Origin: Shewanella olleyana
Lineage (GTDB): Bacteria > Pseudomonadota > Gammaproteobacteria > Enterobacterales > Shewanellaceae
Length of the DNA: 46,306 bases
Assembly: GCF_023283825.1 (NCBI RefSeq)
Contig: NZ_JAKILD010000029.1
Coordinates: forward strand, 1 to 46,306
Direction of reading: 5' to 3'
The notes under the pieces: model-generated
Told to the model about the DNA's origin: nothing
What the model saw: the letters and a program-made list of their open reading frames with translations, nothing else
Database searches by the model: none
Made by a program: the position numbers and the translations under genes
Part shown: one piece after another, positions 8,900 to 17,192 of the stretch
Numbering within the stretch: position 1 is the first letter of the stretch
How the letters are laid out: every line of letters starts with the position of its first letter

Positions 8900-9235
8900 A
8901 TGTCCAAAACCAAAATTTTGCAATTCGTATTAGCGGTACTTTCAATCACCGGATGGGGATTGGCTGTATATGCATTAATTGTGTTTGGTGAAGCCAGACC
9001 TGATCGAGCCGTTGGTTATTACTTAAGCAAAGGTGTTGAGGTTCGTTTTGACTGGGATCCTGACTTAACCATTAAACTTGAATATTTAATCTGGTGGTGT
9101 GCTGGGATTAGCTTCGTTAATTTAGCAGTAAACTATTATGCTAAAACCGCTAGAAAAGTTGAGTACTGGATTAATATTCCGTTATTACTCTTGGTATCGT
9201 TAGCTGCAGGTTTTTATATTCGTTACGTGGTTTAA
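8900..9235 (+). CDS. Small membrane protein of unknown function
   Basis: A 111-residue protein with three clear hydrophobic segments (about 7-29, 62-80 and 90-110). The hydrophilic stretch of about 30-58 (EARPDRAVGYYLSKGVEVRF) would face one side of the membrane. I do not recognise a family with a known role. The ATG at 8900 has AGGTGG a few bases upstream, and the reading frame is open and compact with codon use like its neighbours, so I regard it as real. It is divergent from asnS and convergent with nudL, whose stop codon is only 9 bases away. Confidence 0.75.
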   Translation: MSKTKILQFVLAVLSITGWGLAVYALIVFGEARPDRAVGYYLSKGVEVRFDWDPDLTIKLEYLIWWCAGISFVNLAVNYYAKTARKVEYWINIPLLLLVSLAAGFYIRYVV

Positions 9236-9244
9236 ATCATAGGG

Positions 9245-9826
9245 TTAGTTTTGTGCTAAATCGATATGGCGGCATAATAAGTCGATTATCGCCGCGGTCA
9301 CTCCCCAAATAAATTTTCCTTTATAAGGCATATAATGCACATCAAAACTGTTGCCGTTGCGGGTAAAGTTGAAAGTGTATCGATTATTTACGTTGATGAA
9401 ATATTGCAAAGGAACCCAAAAGGTTTCTGCAACTTCACCAGGATCAATGGTAATTTCAAAAGGCTTATTGATTAATCCAATAATAGGGGTGATTTCAAAA
9501 CCTGTAAAAGTCGCATGAGGCGGAAAATTACCTACAATAGTGACATTATCTGATGACAAGCCAATTTCTTCATCAGCTTCCCTTAATGCAGTCGCAATCA
9601 TGTCTTTATCTTCATCATCCACTTTCCCACCAGGGAAACTGAACTGTCCAGGATGAGCGCGTAAATGTAATGCTCTTCGAGTTAACAAGATTTGTAATTG
9701 TCCATCAACTTCCATTAGCGGAACCAGCACTGCAGCTTTACGTAATGTAGTATCGACTGGTGCAGATGTAATTTCACCCTCAAGATTATGAAGAGAAAAA
9801 TACATAGAAAATTGATTGGCGTTCAT
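9245..9826 (-). CDS. nudL: NudL-type CoA pyrophosphatase (Nudix hydrolase)
   Basis: Nudix hydrolase of 193 residues, the size of E. coli NudL. It has the UPF0035/CoA-pyrophosphatase signature LLTRRALHLRAHPGQFSFPG (47-66), which distinguishes this subfamily from generic Nudix enzymes, and a Nudix box from G67 through R82-E83, E86-E87 and G89. Members cleave coenzyme A to 3',5'-ADP and phosphopantetheine; this specificity is inferred from the subfamily. It is divergent from malQ, with a 405-bp shared regulatory region, and functionally unrelated to the glycogen genes as far as I can see. Confidence 0.9.
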   Translation of the reverse strand: MNANQFSMYFSLHNLEGEITSAPVDTTLRKAAVLVPLMEVDGQLQILLTRRALHLRAHPGQFSFPGGKVDDEDKDMIATALREADEEIGLSSDNVTIVGNFPPHATFTGFEITPIIGLINKPFEITIDPGEVAETFWVPLQYFINVNNRYTFNFTRNGNSFDVHYMPYKGKFIWGVTAAIIDLLCRHIDLAQN

Positions 9827-10040
9827 TAACCGTCCTAGTTGTTTACTTGCTAGTTTTAAAGCTAATTTTAGTGTTCTTAACCCGTAGAATCGTCTTGAGT
9901 AAAAGCTAAATTACCATATTCAATTAACAATTTGTTGATTTAAAACCTTCCTTTCAAACTTCATCGTTATTTCACCCCTTAAAACTCCTGTTCATTTTTT
10001 GCTCTTTTATTGTGCGTGATTTGCACCAAAATATGGTTTG

Positions 10041-10139
10041 CAAACAGGTGTTTATAATTAAATTCAAACAGGTGGAAATTACCCGCTGTAAACCTGATTG
10101 CATAAGTTAATGAAATATAATGAATTATTTTGTCACCTG
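10041..10139. promoter_or_regulatory. Repeated CAAACAGGTG elements upstream of malQ
   Basis: CAAACAGGTG occurs at 10041-10050 and again at 10065-10074, exactly 24 bases apart. The inverted core CACCTG is at 10134-10139. This may be a set of binding sites for a regulator of the divergent nudL/malQ region. No factor can be assigned. Confidence 0.35.
10116..10121 (+). promoter_or_regulatory. Candidate -10 box for the malQ-glg operon
   Basis: A perfect TATAAT lies 110 bases before the malQ ATG. No good -35 is seen at 17 bases (CTGATT at 10094-10099, spacing 16, is weak), so activator dependence is possible. Confidence 0.35.
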
Positions 10140-10141
10140 AA

Positions 10142-10175
10142 TGAAATATCACTGTAGTTAAACTGTGATGTTTCA
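10142..10175. promoter_or_regulatory. Candidate operator: long inverted repeat before malQ
   Basis: TGAAATATCAC (10142-10152) and GTGATGTTTCA (10165-10175) are 11-base inverted arms with 10 of 11 complementary positions and a 12-base spacer. The repeat sits just downstream of the candidate -10 and 56 bases before the malQ start, where a bound repressor would block transcription. No T-run follows, so it is not a terminator. Confidence 0.5.
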
Positions 10176-10231
10176 CTGGCATGGTTAGTGCTGAGTATTA
10201 ACCAGTTAAGTTATTCGCGAGGAAGACAAAT

Positions 10232-12547
10232 ATGGGACTGGAGAAGTTACTGTATTTGCAAGGCGTAGGAGCTGAATTTATTGATTGCTTTGGCAATAAT
10301 ATACAAATCAGTTCTGACGATAGAAATGGAATTCTAAAGTCGATGTGCTTGGGCTATTCAAGTACGTCTGATACAGCTGATGATTTCTTATTATCAGATT
10401 CTTTTATTGGACAACGCATTTACGATTTAGATGCCAAGCCTTGGCTTAACCCTTTACATCAATTCCAATGGAGTTATGTAGACGCGCCCATTATAGAAGT
10501 CTATTTACCCGAATACTTTTTAGGCAATCTTTGTTTTGAGATCATCAGTGAACAAAATGAAACTTATCGGTTTCAAGTACACAGTAGTCAGCTAAAAATT
10601 GTTGGTGATTATGGTGTAGATTCAGTAACTTATTTGAAGTACCAATATTCACTGAGTAACGAGTCAAATATACCGTTAGGCTTGGGTTATCATCAAATTA
10701 GCTTAAAGCTTGGATTAGGTAATGTTGACTCAAACGGGTTTGAAGCTGATAGCGCTGATTCAACTTTCAACGGAAGTTTAATGATCTCACCACGCAGTGC
10801 CTACTGCGGAAATTTTCATGGCGCTTCGCATAACACGTCACATGGCATTTCTGCTGAATCTTCACATGGATCTTCAAATATTAGTCCAATGTTTACAGAC
10901 AATCATGTCGAACATAGCGATGAAGATAAATCGGTAAAACCATGGGGTATTAGTACTCAGCTATACAGTATTAAGAGTAAAAGCCAATGGGGCATTGGTG
11001 ATTTTAATGATTTAAAACACTTAATAGATTACGCAGCGGAGCAAGGTGCAGACTTTATTCTGCTTAACCCATTACACGTGCTAGATCTGCCTGCTAATGT
11101 CAGCCCATATAGTCCTGATGATCGTCGCCTATTAAACCCACTTTATATTCATATTGAATCAGTTGAAGAATTTAACATGATTCAACAACAAATCGAGTCT
11201 GACGAATTTCAGAACAAAAAACACCAGTTAGCGCAAGATGAATTACTTAATTATCAACAAGTATTTGAAGTAAAGTATGCCATTTATCGCTTATTGTTCG
11301 ATGCTTTTGTTTCCCAAAATAAATCAACATGTACAAAACGCTATAAACAATTTAGCCAGTTTAAACAGCAACAAGGCGAAGCGTTATCGCAATATGTTAA
11401 ACATCAAACTTCATTACAAGCAGAAGAAAACCACAGTGACAACGCAACAGCGTTTAATTTTGAAAACTTCTTATGCTATTTACAGTTTATCGCCTTTGAG
11501 CAGTTAGCTTTATGCCAATTAAAAGCAAAGTCAGTGGGCATGCTAATTGGTTTAGTGAGAGATATGGCAGTCGGTGCTTCACCAACGGGCTCTGAAGTAC
11601 AACAGAATACACATTATTTTTGCCAACAAGCCAATATCGGTGCGCCGCCAGATCCTTTTGCACCACAGGGACAAAACTGGGGCTTAACGCCGCTTGACCC
11701 AATTAATCTTCAGCAAAATAACTATCAACATTTTATTAATTTAATCCGCAGCAATATGCAGTCCTGTGGTGGGCTCCGAATTGATCATGTGATGGGGTTA
11801 CTTCGTTTGTGGTGGTGGCCATCAGATCCTGCTAATGGCAAGGGTGCCTATGTTTATTATCCCTTAGATACATTACTTGCAATTCTTTGTCTTGAAAGCC
11901 AGCGGGCTCAATGTCTACTCATTGGTGAAGACTTAGGGATTGTGCCGCCTGAAATTGTGCAAAACTTATCTAAAGCTAGAATTTTCTCTAATGAACTATT
12001 CTATTTTACCAAACATTATCATGGCTTTACATCTCCTGAGTATTACAAATCTCATAGTTTAATGATGCTAGCCAACCACGATGTCCCCACACTGACTGCT
12101 TGGTGGAATAGCGATGATATCAATCTCAGACATCAACTTGAGCTTATTGATGATGAACAGCTCAATCGCAGCCTTAATGATCGCCACAATGAAAAGCAAC
12201 AGCTAGTGCAATTGTTAGAAGATCAACAGTTATTGATGCCACAAACGCCGATTGAAAAGATATCTACGCAGCAATTATTCACAGCATGGTTATCATTAAC
12301 CGCTTCAGGACAATCAACACTGTATAGCGTGCAAATTGATGATCTGATCCATGAAAAAACGCCAATTAATATACCTGGCACTTGGAAAGAATATCCCAAT
12401 TGGCGACGCAGATTGTCTCTCACGCTCGAACAGATAGTCGACAGTAATGACGTTAAGCAAAAGCTTCAAACAGTTAATAAGGTTCGCCATAATGAAAAAA
12501 CCGAATTGAGCGAACCAATACACAAAGTGGCCGAAAGCAGTAAATAA
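10232..12547 (+). CDS. malQ: 4-alpha-glucanotransferase (amylomaltase)
   Basis: GH77 enzyme that transfers maltosyl units between 1,4-glucans and recycles short maltodextrins left by GlgP and GlgX. Catalytic residues are visible: nucleophile D518 in GLRIDHVMG, acid/base E566 in IGEDLG, and D617 in ANHDVPT. The conserved acceptor-site region WGIGDF, with NVSPYSPDDRR nearby, lies about 255-300. At 771 residues it is longer than E. coli MalQ (about 694). An N-terminal beta domain (about 1-190) is joined to the barrel by a Ser/His/Asn-rich linker (about 193-234) with repeated SHG motifs. The ATG has GAGGAAG upstream. It is first in the malQ-glgBXPCA run. Confidence 0.96.
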   Translation: MGLEKLLYLQGVGAEFIDCFGNNIQISSDDRNGILKSMCLGYSSTSDTADDFLLSDSFIGQRIYDLDAKPWLNPLHQFQWSYVDAPIIEVYLPEYFLGNLCFEIISEQNETYRFQVHSSQLKIVGDYGVDSVTYLKYQYSLSNESNIPLGLGYHQISLKLGLGNVDSNGFEADSADSTFNGSLMISPRSAYCGNFHGASHNTSHGISAESSHGSSNISPMFTDNHVEHSDEDKSVKPWGISTQLYSIKSKSQWGIGDFNDLKHLIDYAAEQGADFILLNPLHVLDLPANVSPYSPDDRRLLNPLYIHIESVEEFNMIQQQIESDEFQNKKHQLAQDELLNYQQVFEVKYAIYRLLFDAFVSQNKSTCTKRYKQFSQFKQQQGEALSQYVKHQTSLQAEENHSDNATAFNFENFLCYLQFIAFEQLALCQLKAKSVGMLIGLVRDMAVGASPTGSEVQQNTHYFCQQANIGAPPDPFAPQGQNWGLTPLDPINLQQNNYQHFINLIRSNMQSCGGLRIDHVMGLLRLWWWPSDPANGKGAYVYYPLDTLLAILCLESQRAQCLLIGEDLGIVPPEIVQNLSKARIFSNELFYFTKHYHGFTSPEYYKSHSLMMLANHDVPTLTAWWNSDDINLRHQLELIDDEQLNRSLNDRHNEKQQLVQLLEDQQLLMPQTPIEKISTQQLFTAWLSLTASGQSTLYSVQIDDLIHEKTPINIPGTWKEYPNWRRRLSLTLEQIVDSNDVKQKLQTVNKVRHNEKTELSEPIHKVAESSK

Positions 12548-12639
12548 GTAGTGCTGTAAAACAGCTTAAACAATGAGTGCTCTAAATAAGGTGTTCACTC
12601 TGACTAAACCAAATTTAATTTAGAACGGAGCAATAACTA

Positions 12640-14868
12640 ATGACGACTAATGCCCCATATTTTAACCATGGAACCGATATTGCTATTTTAAATGGTGATT
12701 ACACAGATGTGTTCTCGTTATTAGGCATGCATCAAGTGGAAAACTCACGGTCATTACTTGTGCGATGTTTCATTAAAGGTGCGCTTGCAGTTGAAGTATT
12801 CAGTTTAAAAGATGGAAAAAAAGTTGCTGATTTATCAGAAGTTGATGACCAAGGTCTATTTGCAGGGGTCATGGGTCGAAGAGTTAAGCCATTTCTATAT
12901 AGCTTAAAAGTCACTTATCCAATGAGTGTCGAAACCATCATCGACCCATATCAATTTGGCAGTTTAATTGATGACAATGATGTGTATTTATTCGCAGAAG
13001 GTAAGCAGCAAAGCGCTTATCAATTTCTTGGTGCTAACTGGAAAGAATCTCAAGGAGTGGAAGGGGTTCACTTTTGTGTTTGGGCCCCTAATGCCCAACG
13101 GGTATCTCTTATCGGTGATTTTAATCACTGGGATGCAAGACAGCATGTTATGCGGTTTCATCCATCAAATGGCTTGTGGGAAATATTCTTACCCAGTGCT
13201 AATGCGGGACAATTTTATAAATTCAAAATTATCAATCAATACGGCGAGCATATCGAAAAAGCCGATCCATACGCAGTACAAATGCAATCTGCACCGGGTA
13301 ACTCTTCAGTTATTCCCGCTAAAAGTGATTATCAATGGAATGACAGCATTTGGCTTAAAGATCGAGCTGAGAAATCACTGCATGAATCTCCGATGTCGAC
13401 TTATGAAGTGCAACTGGCTTCTTGGAAGCGAAAAGGCGAGTGGGGTGATGAGTATTTAAATTATCAACAACTCATCGATGAACTGATCCCATATGTGGAA
13501 GAAATGGGTTTTACTCATTTGCAATTAATGCCAATAAGCGAGTACCCGTTTGACGGCTCATGGGGTTACCAACCTGTTGGCTTATATGCATCGACATACC
13601 GCTTTGGCGATCCTATTGGCTTAAAGGCATTTATTGATGCCTGCCATCAACGAAATATTGGCGTATTACTCGATTGGGTACCAGCTCATTTCCCTAAAGA
13701 TCCCCATGGCTTATCGAAGTTTGATGGTAGTTGCTTGTATGAACATGAAGATCCACGTCAAGGAGAACACCCTGATTGGGATACGTTAATTTTTAATTAT
13801 GGCCGTGGTGAAGTACAAAGTTTTTTACTCAGTAATGCGTGCTATTGGTTAGCAGAGTTTCATTTTGATGGCTTACGCCTTGACGCTGTTTCGTCAATGC
13901 TTTATCTCGACTATAGCCGAGAGTCAGGTCAATGGTTACCTAATGAATATGGCGGGCGTGAAAACATTCAAGCAATCGAGTTTTTAAAACTACTTAATGA
14001 ACGTATCTATGCCGCTTTTCCTGGCGCTACCATGATTGCCGAAGAGTCAACTGCATGGCCTGGTGTCACGAATGCAACCGACCAAGGCGGTTTGGGTTTT
14101 GGCTTTAAATGGAACATGGGCTGGATGAACGACAGCTTAAGTTATTTAAAGCGCGATCCCATACATCGTAGTCATCATCACCACGAACTTACATTCGCAT
14201 TGGTTTATGCCTACACAGAGCAATTTATCCTATCTGTAAGTCATGATGAAGTGGTTCATGGTAAAGGTTCGTTACTCCATAAAATCCCTGGTGATGACTG
14301 GCAAAAGTTCGCCACTTTAAGGGCCTATTTCGGCTTAATGTGGGGACAGCCGGGTAAAAAGCTTATTTTTATGGGCTCTGAGTTTGCTCAGCGTGATGAG
14401 TGGAATCATAACCAAAGCCTTGATTGGCATTTATTACAATATGCCCCCCATCAAGGTATGCAGGATTGGGTTCGAGATTTAAATAATCTGTACCTTCAAC
14501 ATCCTTGTATGTATGAGTTAGATCATCAAACGTCTGGTTTTCAATGGTTAGATTGCGATAACAATCAAGACAGTATTTTTAGCTTTGCGCGCTATGCAAA
14601 GTCTTCATCTGATCATTTGATATTTATCGTCAATATGACCCCACAAGTACATCAACATTTCCGTGTCGGCCTGCCGAGTGCCAATGATTATATCGAAGTG
14701 CTAAACAGTGACACACAGTGTTATGGCGGCAGTGATGTCGTAAATAGCATAGTTCAATACCAAGATGAGCCATGGCAAGGGATGAAAGGCAGCGGGTTAA
14801 TTACAGTGCCACCTCTTGGTTGTGTTGTGTTAGCCGTTAATCAAGACATTGAGTTTGAAGAGGACTGA
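12640..14868 (+). CDS. glgB: 1,4-alpha-glucan branching enzyme
   Basis: GH13 branching enzyme that makes the alpha-1,6 branches of glycogen. It is 742 residues against 728 in E. coli. An N-terminal glucan-binding N domain and a CBM48 (GVHFCVWAPNAQRVSLIGDF, about 139-158) precede the barrel. The catalytic triad is D415 in GLRLDAV, E468 in MIAEES and D536 in SHDEVVHG. GGAG lies upstream of the ATG. It follows malQ by 92 bases and its stop is 2 bases before the glgX ATG, so glgB and glgX are translationally coupled. Confidence 0.97.
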   Translation: MTTNAPYFNHGTDIAILNGDYTDVFSLLGMHQVENSRSLLVRCFIKGALAVEVFSLKDGKKVADLSEVDDQGLFAGVMGRRVKPFLYSLKVTYPMSVETIIDPYQFGSLIDDNDVYLFAEGKQQSAYQFLGANWKESQGVEGVHFCVWAPNAQRVSLIGDFNHWDARQHVMRFHPSNGLWEIFLPSANAGQFYKFKIINQYGEHIEKADPYAVQMQSAPGNSSVIPAKSDYQWNDSIWLKDRAEKSLHESPMSTYEVQLASWKRKGEWGDEYLNYQQLIDELIPYVEEMGFTHLQLMPISEYPFDGSWGYQPVGLYASTYRFGDPIGLKAFIDACHQRNIGVLLDWVPAHFPKDPHGLSKFDGSCLYEHEDPRQGEHPDWDTLIFNYGRGEVQSFLLSNACYWLAEFHFDGLRLDAVSSMLYLDYSRESGQWLPNEYGGRENIQAIEFLKLLNERIYAAFPGATMIAEESTAWPGVTNATDQGGLGFGFKWNMGWMNDSLSYLKRDPIHRSHHHHELTFALVYAYTEQFILSVSHDEVVHGKGSLLHKIPGDDWQKFATLRAYFGLMWGQPGKKLIFMGSEFAQRDEWNHNQSLDWHLLQYAPHQGMQDWVRDLNNLYLQHPCMYELDHQTSGFQWLDCDNNQDSIFSFARYAKSSSDHLIFIVNMTPQVHQHFRVGLPSANDYIEVLNSDTQCYGGSDVVNSIVQYQDEPWQGMKGSGLITVPPLGCVVLAVNQDIEFEED

Positions 14869-14870
14869 TT

Positions 14871-17075
14871 ATGTCTACTAACCATGCTCAAACAGGACCA
14901 GCAATGACTCAAGAAAATACAAGCTTATCAGCTGGTAAGCCATACCCGTTAGGTGCAACGGTTGAAACTAATGGGGTTAATTTTGCCTTGTTTTCAGCTA
15001 ACGCCACTAAAGTCGTGTTATGTATTTTTGATGAGTTTGGCCTAAATGAGCAGCAGGTCTGTTTAACTCAAAAAACTAGACAGATCTGGCATGGATTCAT
15101 TGAAGGGATAAAAGCAGGAACCTTGTACGGCTATCGAGTCTATGGTCCTTTTGAGCCATTATTAGGTCATCGATTTAATCACCATAAGTTTTTGCTTGAC
15201 CCTTATGCTAAGCAACTACTGGGTGAATTAGAGCCAAACGATGCTAATTATGGCTATGTGTTAGACAGTACCGAATCAGATCTATCATTTTGTAAAATTG
15301 ATAATGCGCCGTTTATGCCTAAATGCGTGGTGATTGATGATAGCGCTTTAAAACAAAAGCCAATTAAGCGTCCAAATATTCCATTAGAGCAAACCATCAT
15401 TTATGAAGCTCACGTTAAAGGCTTCAGCGTGTTAAACCATGAAGTGGATGATGATGTTAAAGGCACTTTTGCTGGGTTAGCGTCTAAAAGCGCGATTCAG
15501 TATCTTTCCCAACTTGGGGTGAATTGTATAGAGCTGTTGCCAATACAGAGCTTTTTTAATGAGCCATTTCTACTCGAAAAACAGCTGAGTAATTACTGGG
15601 GTTATAACAGTATTGGTTTTTTTGCGCCTAACCCAAGTTATTTAAGCGGTGACACAGTCGCTGAATTCAGGGAAATGGTTGATACCTTCCATGATGCCAA
15701 TATCGAAGTCATTCTAGATGTTGTTTATAACCACACAGCAGAAGGCAACCGACTCGGGCCTACGTTAAGTTTTCGCGGAATCGATAACGCCAGCTATTAC
15801 CGCTTAGTATCAAATGATCAGCGTTTGTATATTAACGACACTGGGTGCGGTAATACATTCAACGCTAATCATCCCCAAGTGCTTCAATTGATAATGGACT
15901 CGCTTCGTTATTGGGTAGAAGTCATGGGAGTCGATGGATTTAGATTTGATTTAGCCAGTTGCCTTGGCCGTGAAACCTATGGCTTTGATCCAGGGTGTGG
16001 ATTTTTTGATGCCTTATCTCAAGATCCGGTTTTGTGTCAGGTTAAGTTAATTGCCGAGCCTTGGGATATTGGCCCTGGTGGTTATCAATTAGGTAATTAC
16101 CCAATTGCGTTTAGTGAGTGGAATGATCGCTATCGTGACACCATGCGCCGATTTTGGCGTGGCGATAATGGCATGCTGCCAGAGTTTGCGAGGCGCTTTC
16201 ATGGCTCAGGTGATATTTTTGAACATCATGGCCGTAATCCATCCGCCAGTATTAACTTTATTACCAGCCATGACGGTTTTACCTTAAATGATTTAGTCAG
16301 TTATCAGCATCGCCATAATTTAGCCAATGGCGAAGATAATCGCGATGGTCATCATGAAAACCTCAGCCATAACTACGGCGTAGAAGGGGAAACAGATAAC
16401 CCTGACATTCTTAGTATTCGCTCTCGCCAACAAAGAAACCTATTAACCACTTTGATGCTATCTCAAGGCGTGCCTATGTTATTGAGCGGCGATGAAATGG
16501 GTCACAGCCAACAAGGTAACAATAATGCTTACTGCCAAGACAACCGCATATGTTGGATAGATTGGCAGAACATCGATTGGTCGCTGGTGGAATTTACTGC
16601 CGAACTGATTAAGGTGCGTAAGCGTTTTCCTATTTTATGTCACCGTGAATTTATTCATCAGCCTGAAGCGCAATACGATAATGGCTTTATCTGGTATAGC
16701 CGCCACGGTGAGCCAATGGCCAAACGTCAGTGGAGCGAATTTGAAGCACGCACTCTTGCGGTTGTGTTAATCAGTAAAACTCAACCGCCGCATCAACATC
16801 CTAAAGCGTTACTTCTTTTACTTAATGCTTCTGAAAAGGCTCATCAGTTTGTGTTGCCTGTGATTGATGGCTTTAACCAATGGCAGCCGCTGATTAATAC
16901 CCAACAGCTTAATAATGCCGACATTGAAGAGTTACTTGAACAGAGCAAAGTTAAGGTGGCCATTACCGCTTTAGATGACGAGGCTACAAACGATGATAAG
17001 CAACCGAGTTTTGCCTGTAGTCATCAACTGACGTTACTTGGCAGAAGCTTAATGCTGTTTCATGCATGTCATTAA
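14871..17075 (+). CDS. glgX: Glycogen debranching enzyme GlgX
   Basis: GH13 isoamylase-type enzyme that hydrolyses alpha-1,6 branches of phosphorylase-limit glycogen. It has an N-terminal CBM48-like domain (about 20-110) and an alpha/beta barrel with D360 (GFRFDLAS), E396 (AEPWDIGPGG) and D468 (SHDGFTLND) as the catalytic residues. At 734 residues it is longer than E. coli GlgX (about 657), with a C-terminal beta domain. GAAGAGG at 14857-14863 supports ATG 14871 over the internal Met at residue 12. It is coupled to glgB; glgP follows after 117 bases. Confidence 0.95.
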   Translation: MSTNHAQTGPAMTQENTSLSAGKPYPLGATVETNGVNFALFSANATKVVLCIFDEFGLNEQQVCLTQKTRQIWHGFIEGIKAGTLYGYRVYGPFEPLLGHRFNHHKFLLDPYAKQLLGELEPNDANYGYVLDSTESDLSFCKIDNAPFMPKCVVIDDSALKQKPIKRPNIPLEQTIIYEAHVKGFSVLNHEVDDDVKGTFAGLASKSAIQYLSQLGVNCIELLPIQSFFNEPFLLEKQLSNYWGYNSIGFFAPNPSYLSGDTVAEFREMVDTFHDANIEVILDVVYNHTAEGNRLGPTLSFRGIDNASYYRLVSNDQRLYINDTGCGNTFNANHPQVLQLIMDSLRYWVEVMGVDGFRFDLASCLGRETYGFDPGCGFFDALSQDPVLCQVKLIAEPWDIGPGGYQLGNYPIAFSEWNDRYRDTMRRFWRGDNGMLPEFARRFHGSGDIFEHHGRNPSASINFITSHDGFTLNDLVSYQHRHNLANGEDNRDGHHENLSHNYGVEGETDNPDILSIRSRQQRNLLTTLMLSQGVPMLLSGDEMGHSQQGNNNAYCQDNRICWIDWQNIDWSLVEFTAELIKVRKRFPILCHREFIHQPEAQYDNGFIWYSRHGEPMAKRQWSEFEARTLAVVLISKTQPPHQHPKALLLLLNASEKAHQFVLPVIDGFNQWQPLINTQQLNNADIEELLEQSKVKVAITALDDEATNDDKQPSFACSHQLTLLGRSLMLFHACH

Positions 17076-17192
17076 GTACATAAAAAAACAACCTTGAAAG
17101 CTCAACAGGCCCTAACAACTAAATATTGCTATTCCAAATTTATAACCAATTTTTGAATTGAAATTAAACAGGTTTAATAAAGGAGTGTATCG

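Noticed and set aside
10012..10026. CRP-like sequence near GCGTGATTTGCACC, and TGTGATGTTTCACT at 10164-10177
   Set aside because: Half-sites are present but the spacing is not the TGTGA-N6-TCACA of a CRP site. The second lies inside the larger palindrome.
9979..10182. Minus-strand open frame of 67 codons between nudL and malQ
   Set aside because: No recognisable domain or ribosome site. It overlaps the palindrome, CAGGTG repeats and candidate promoter of malQ, which explain the region better.
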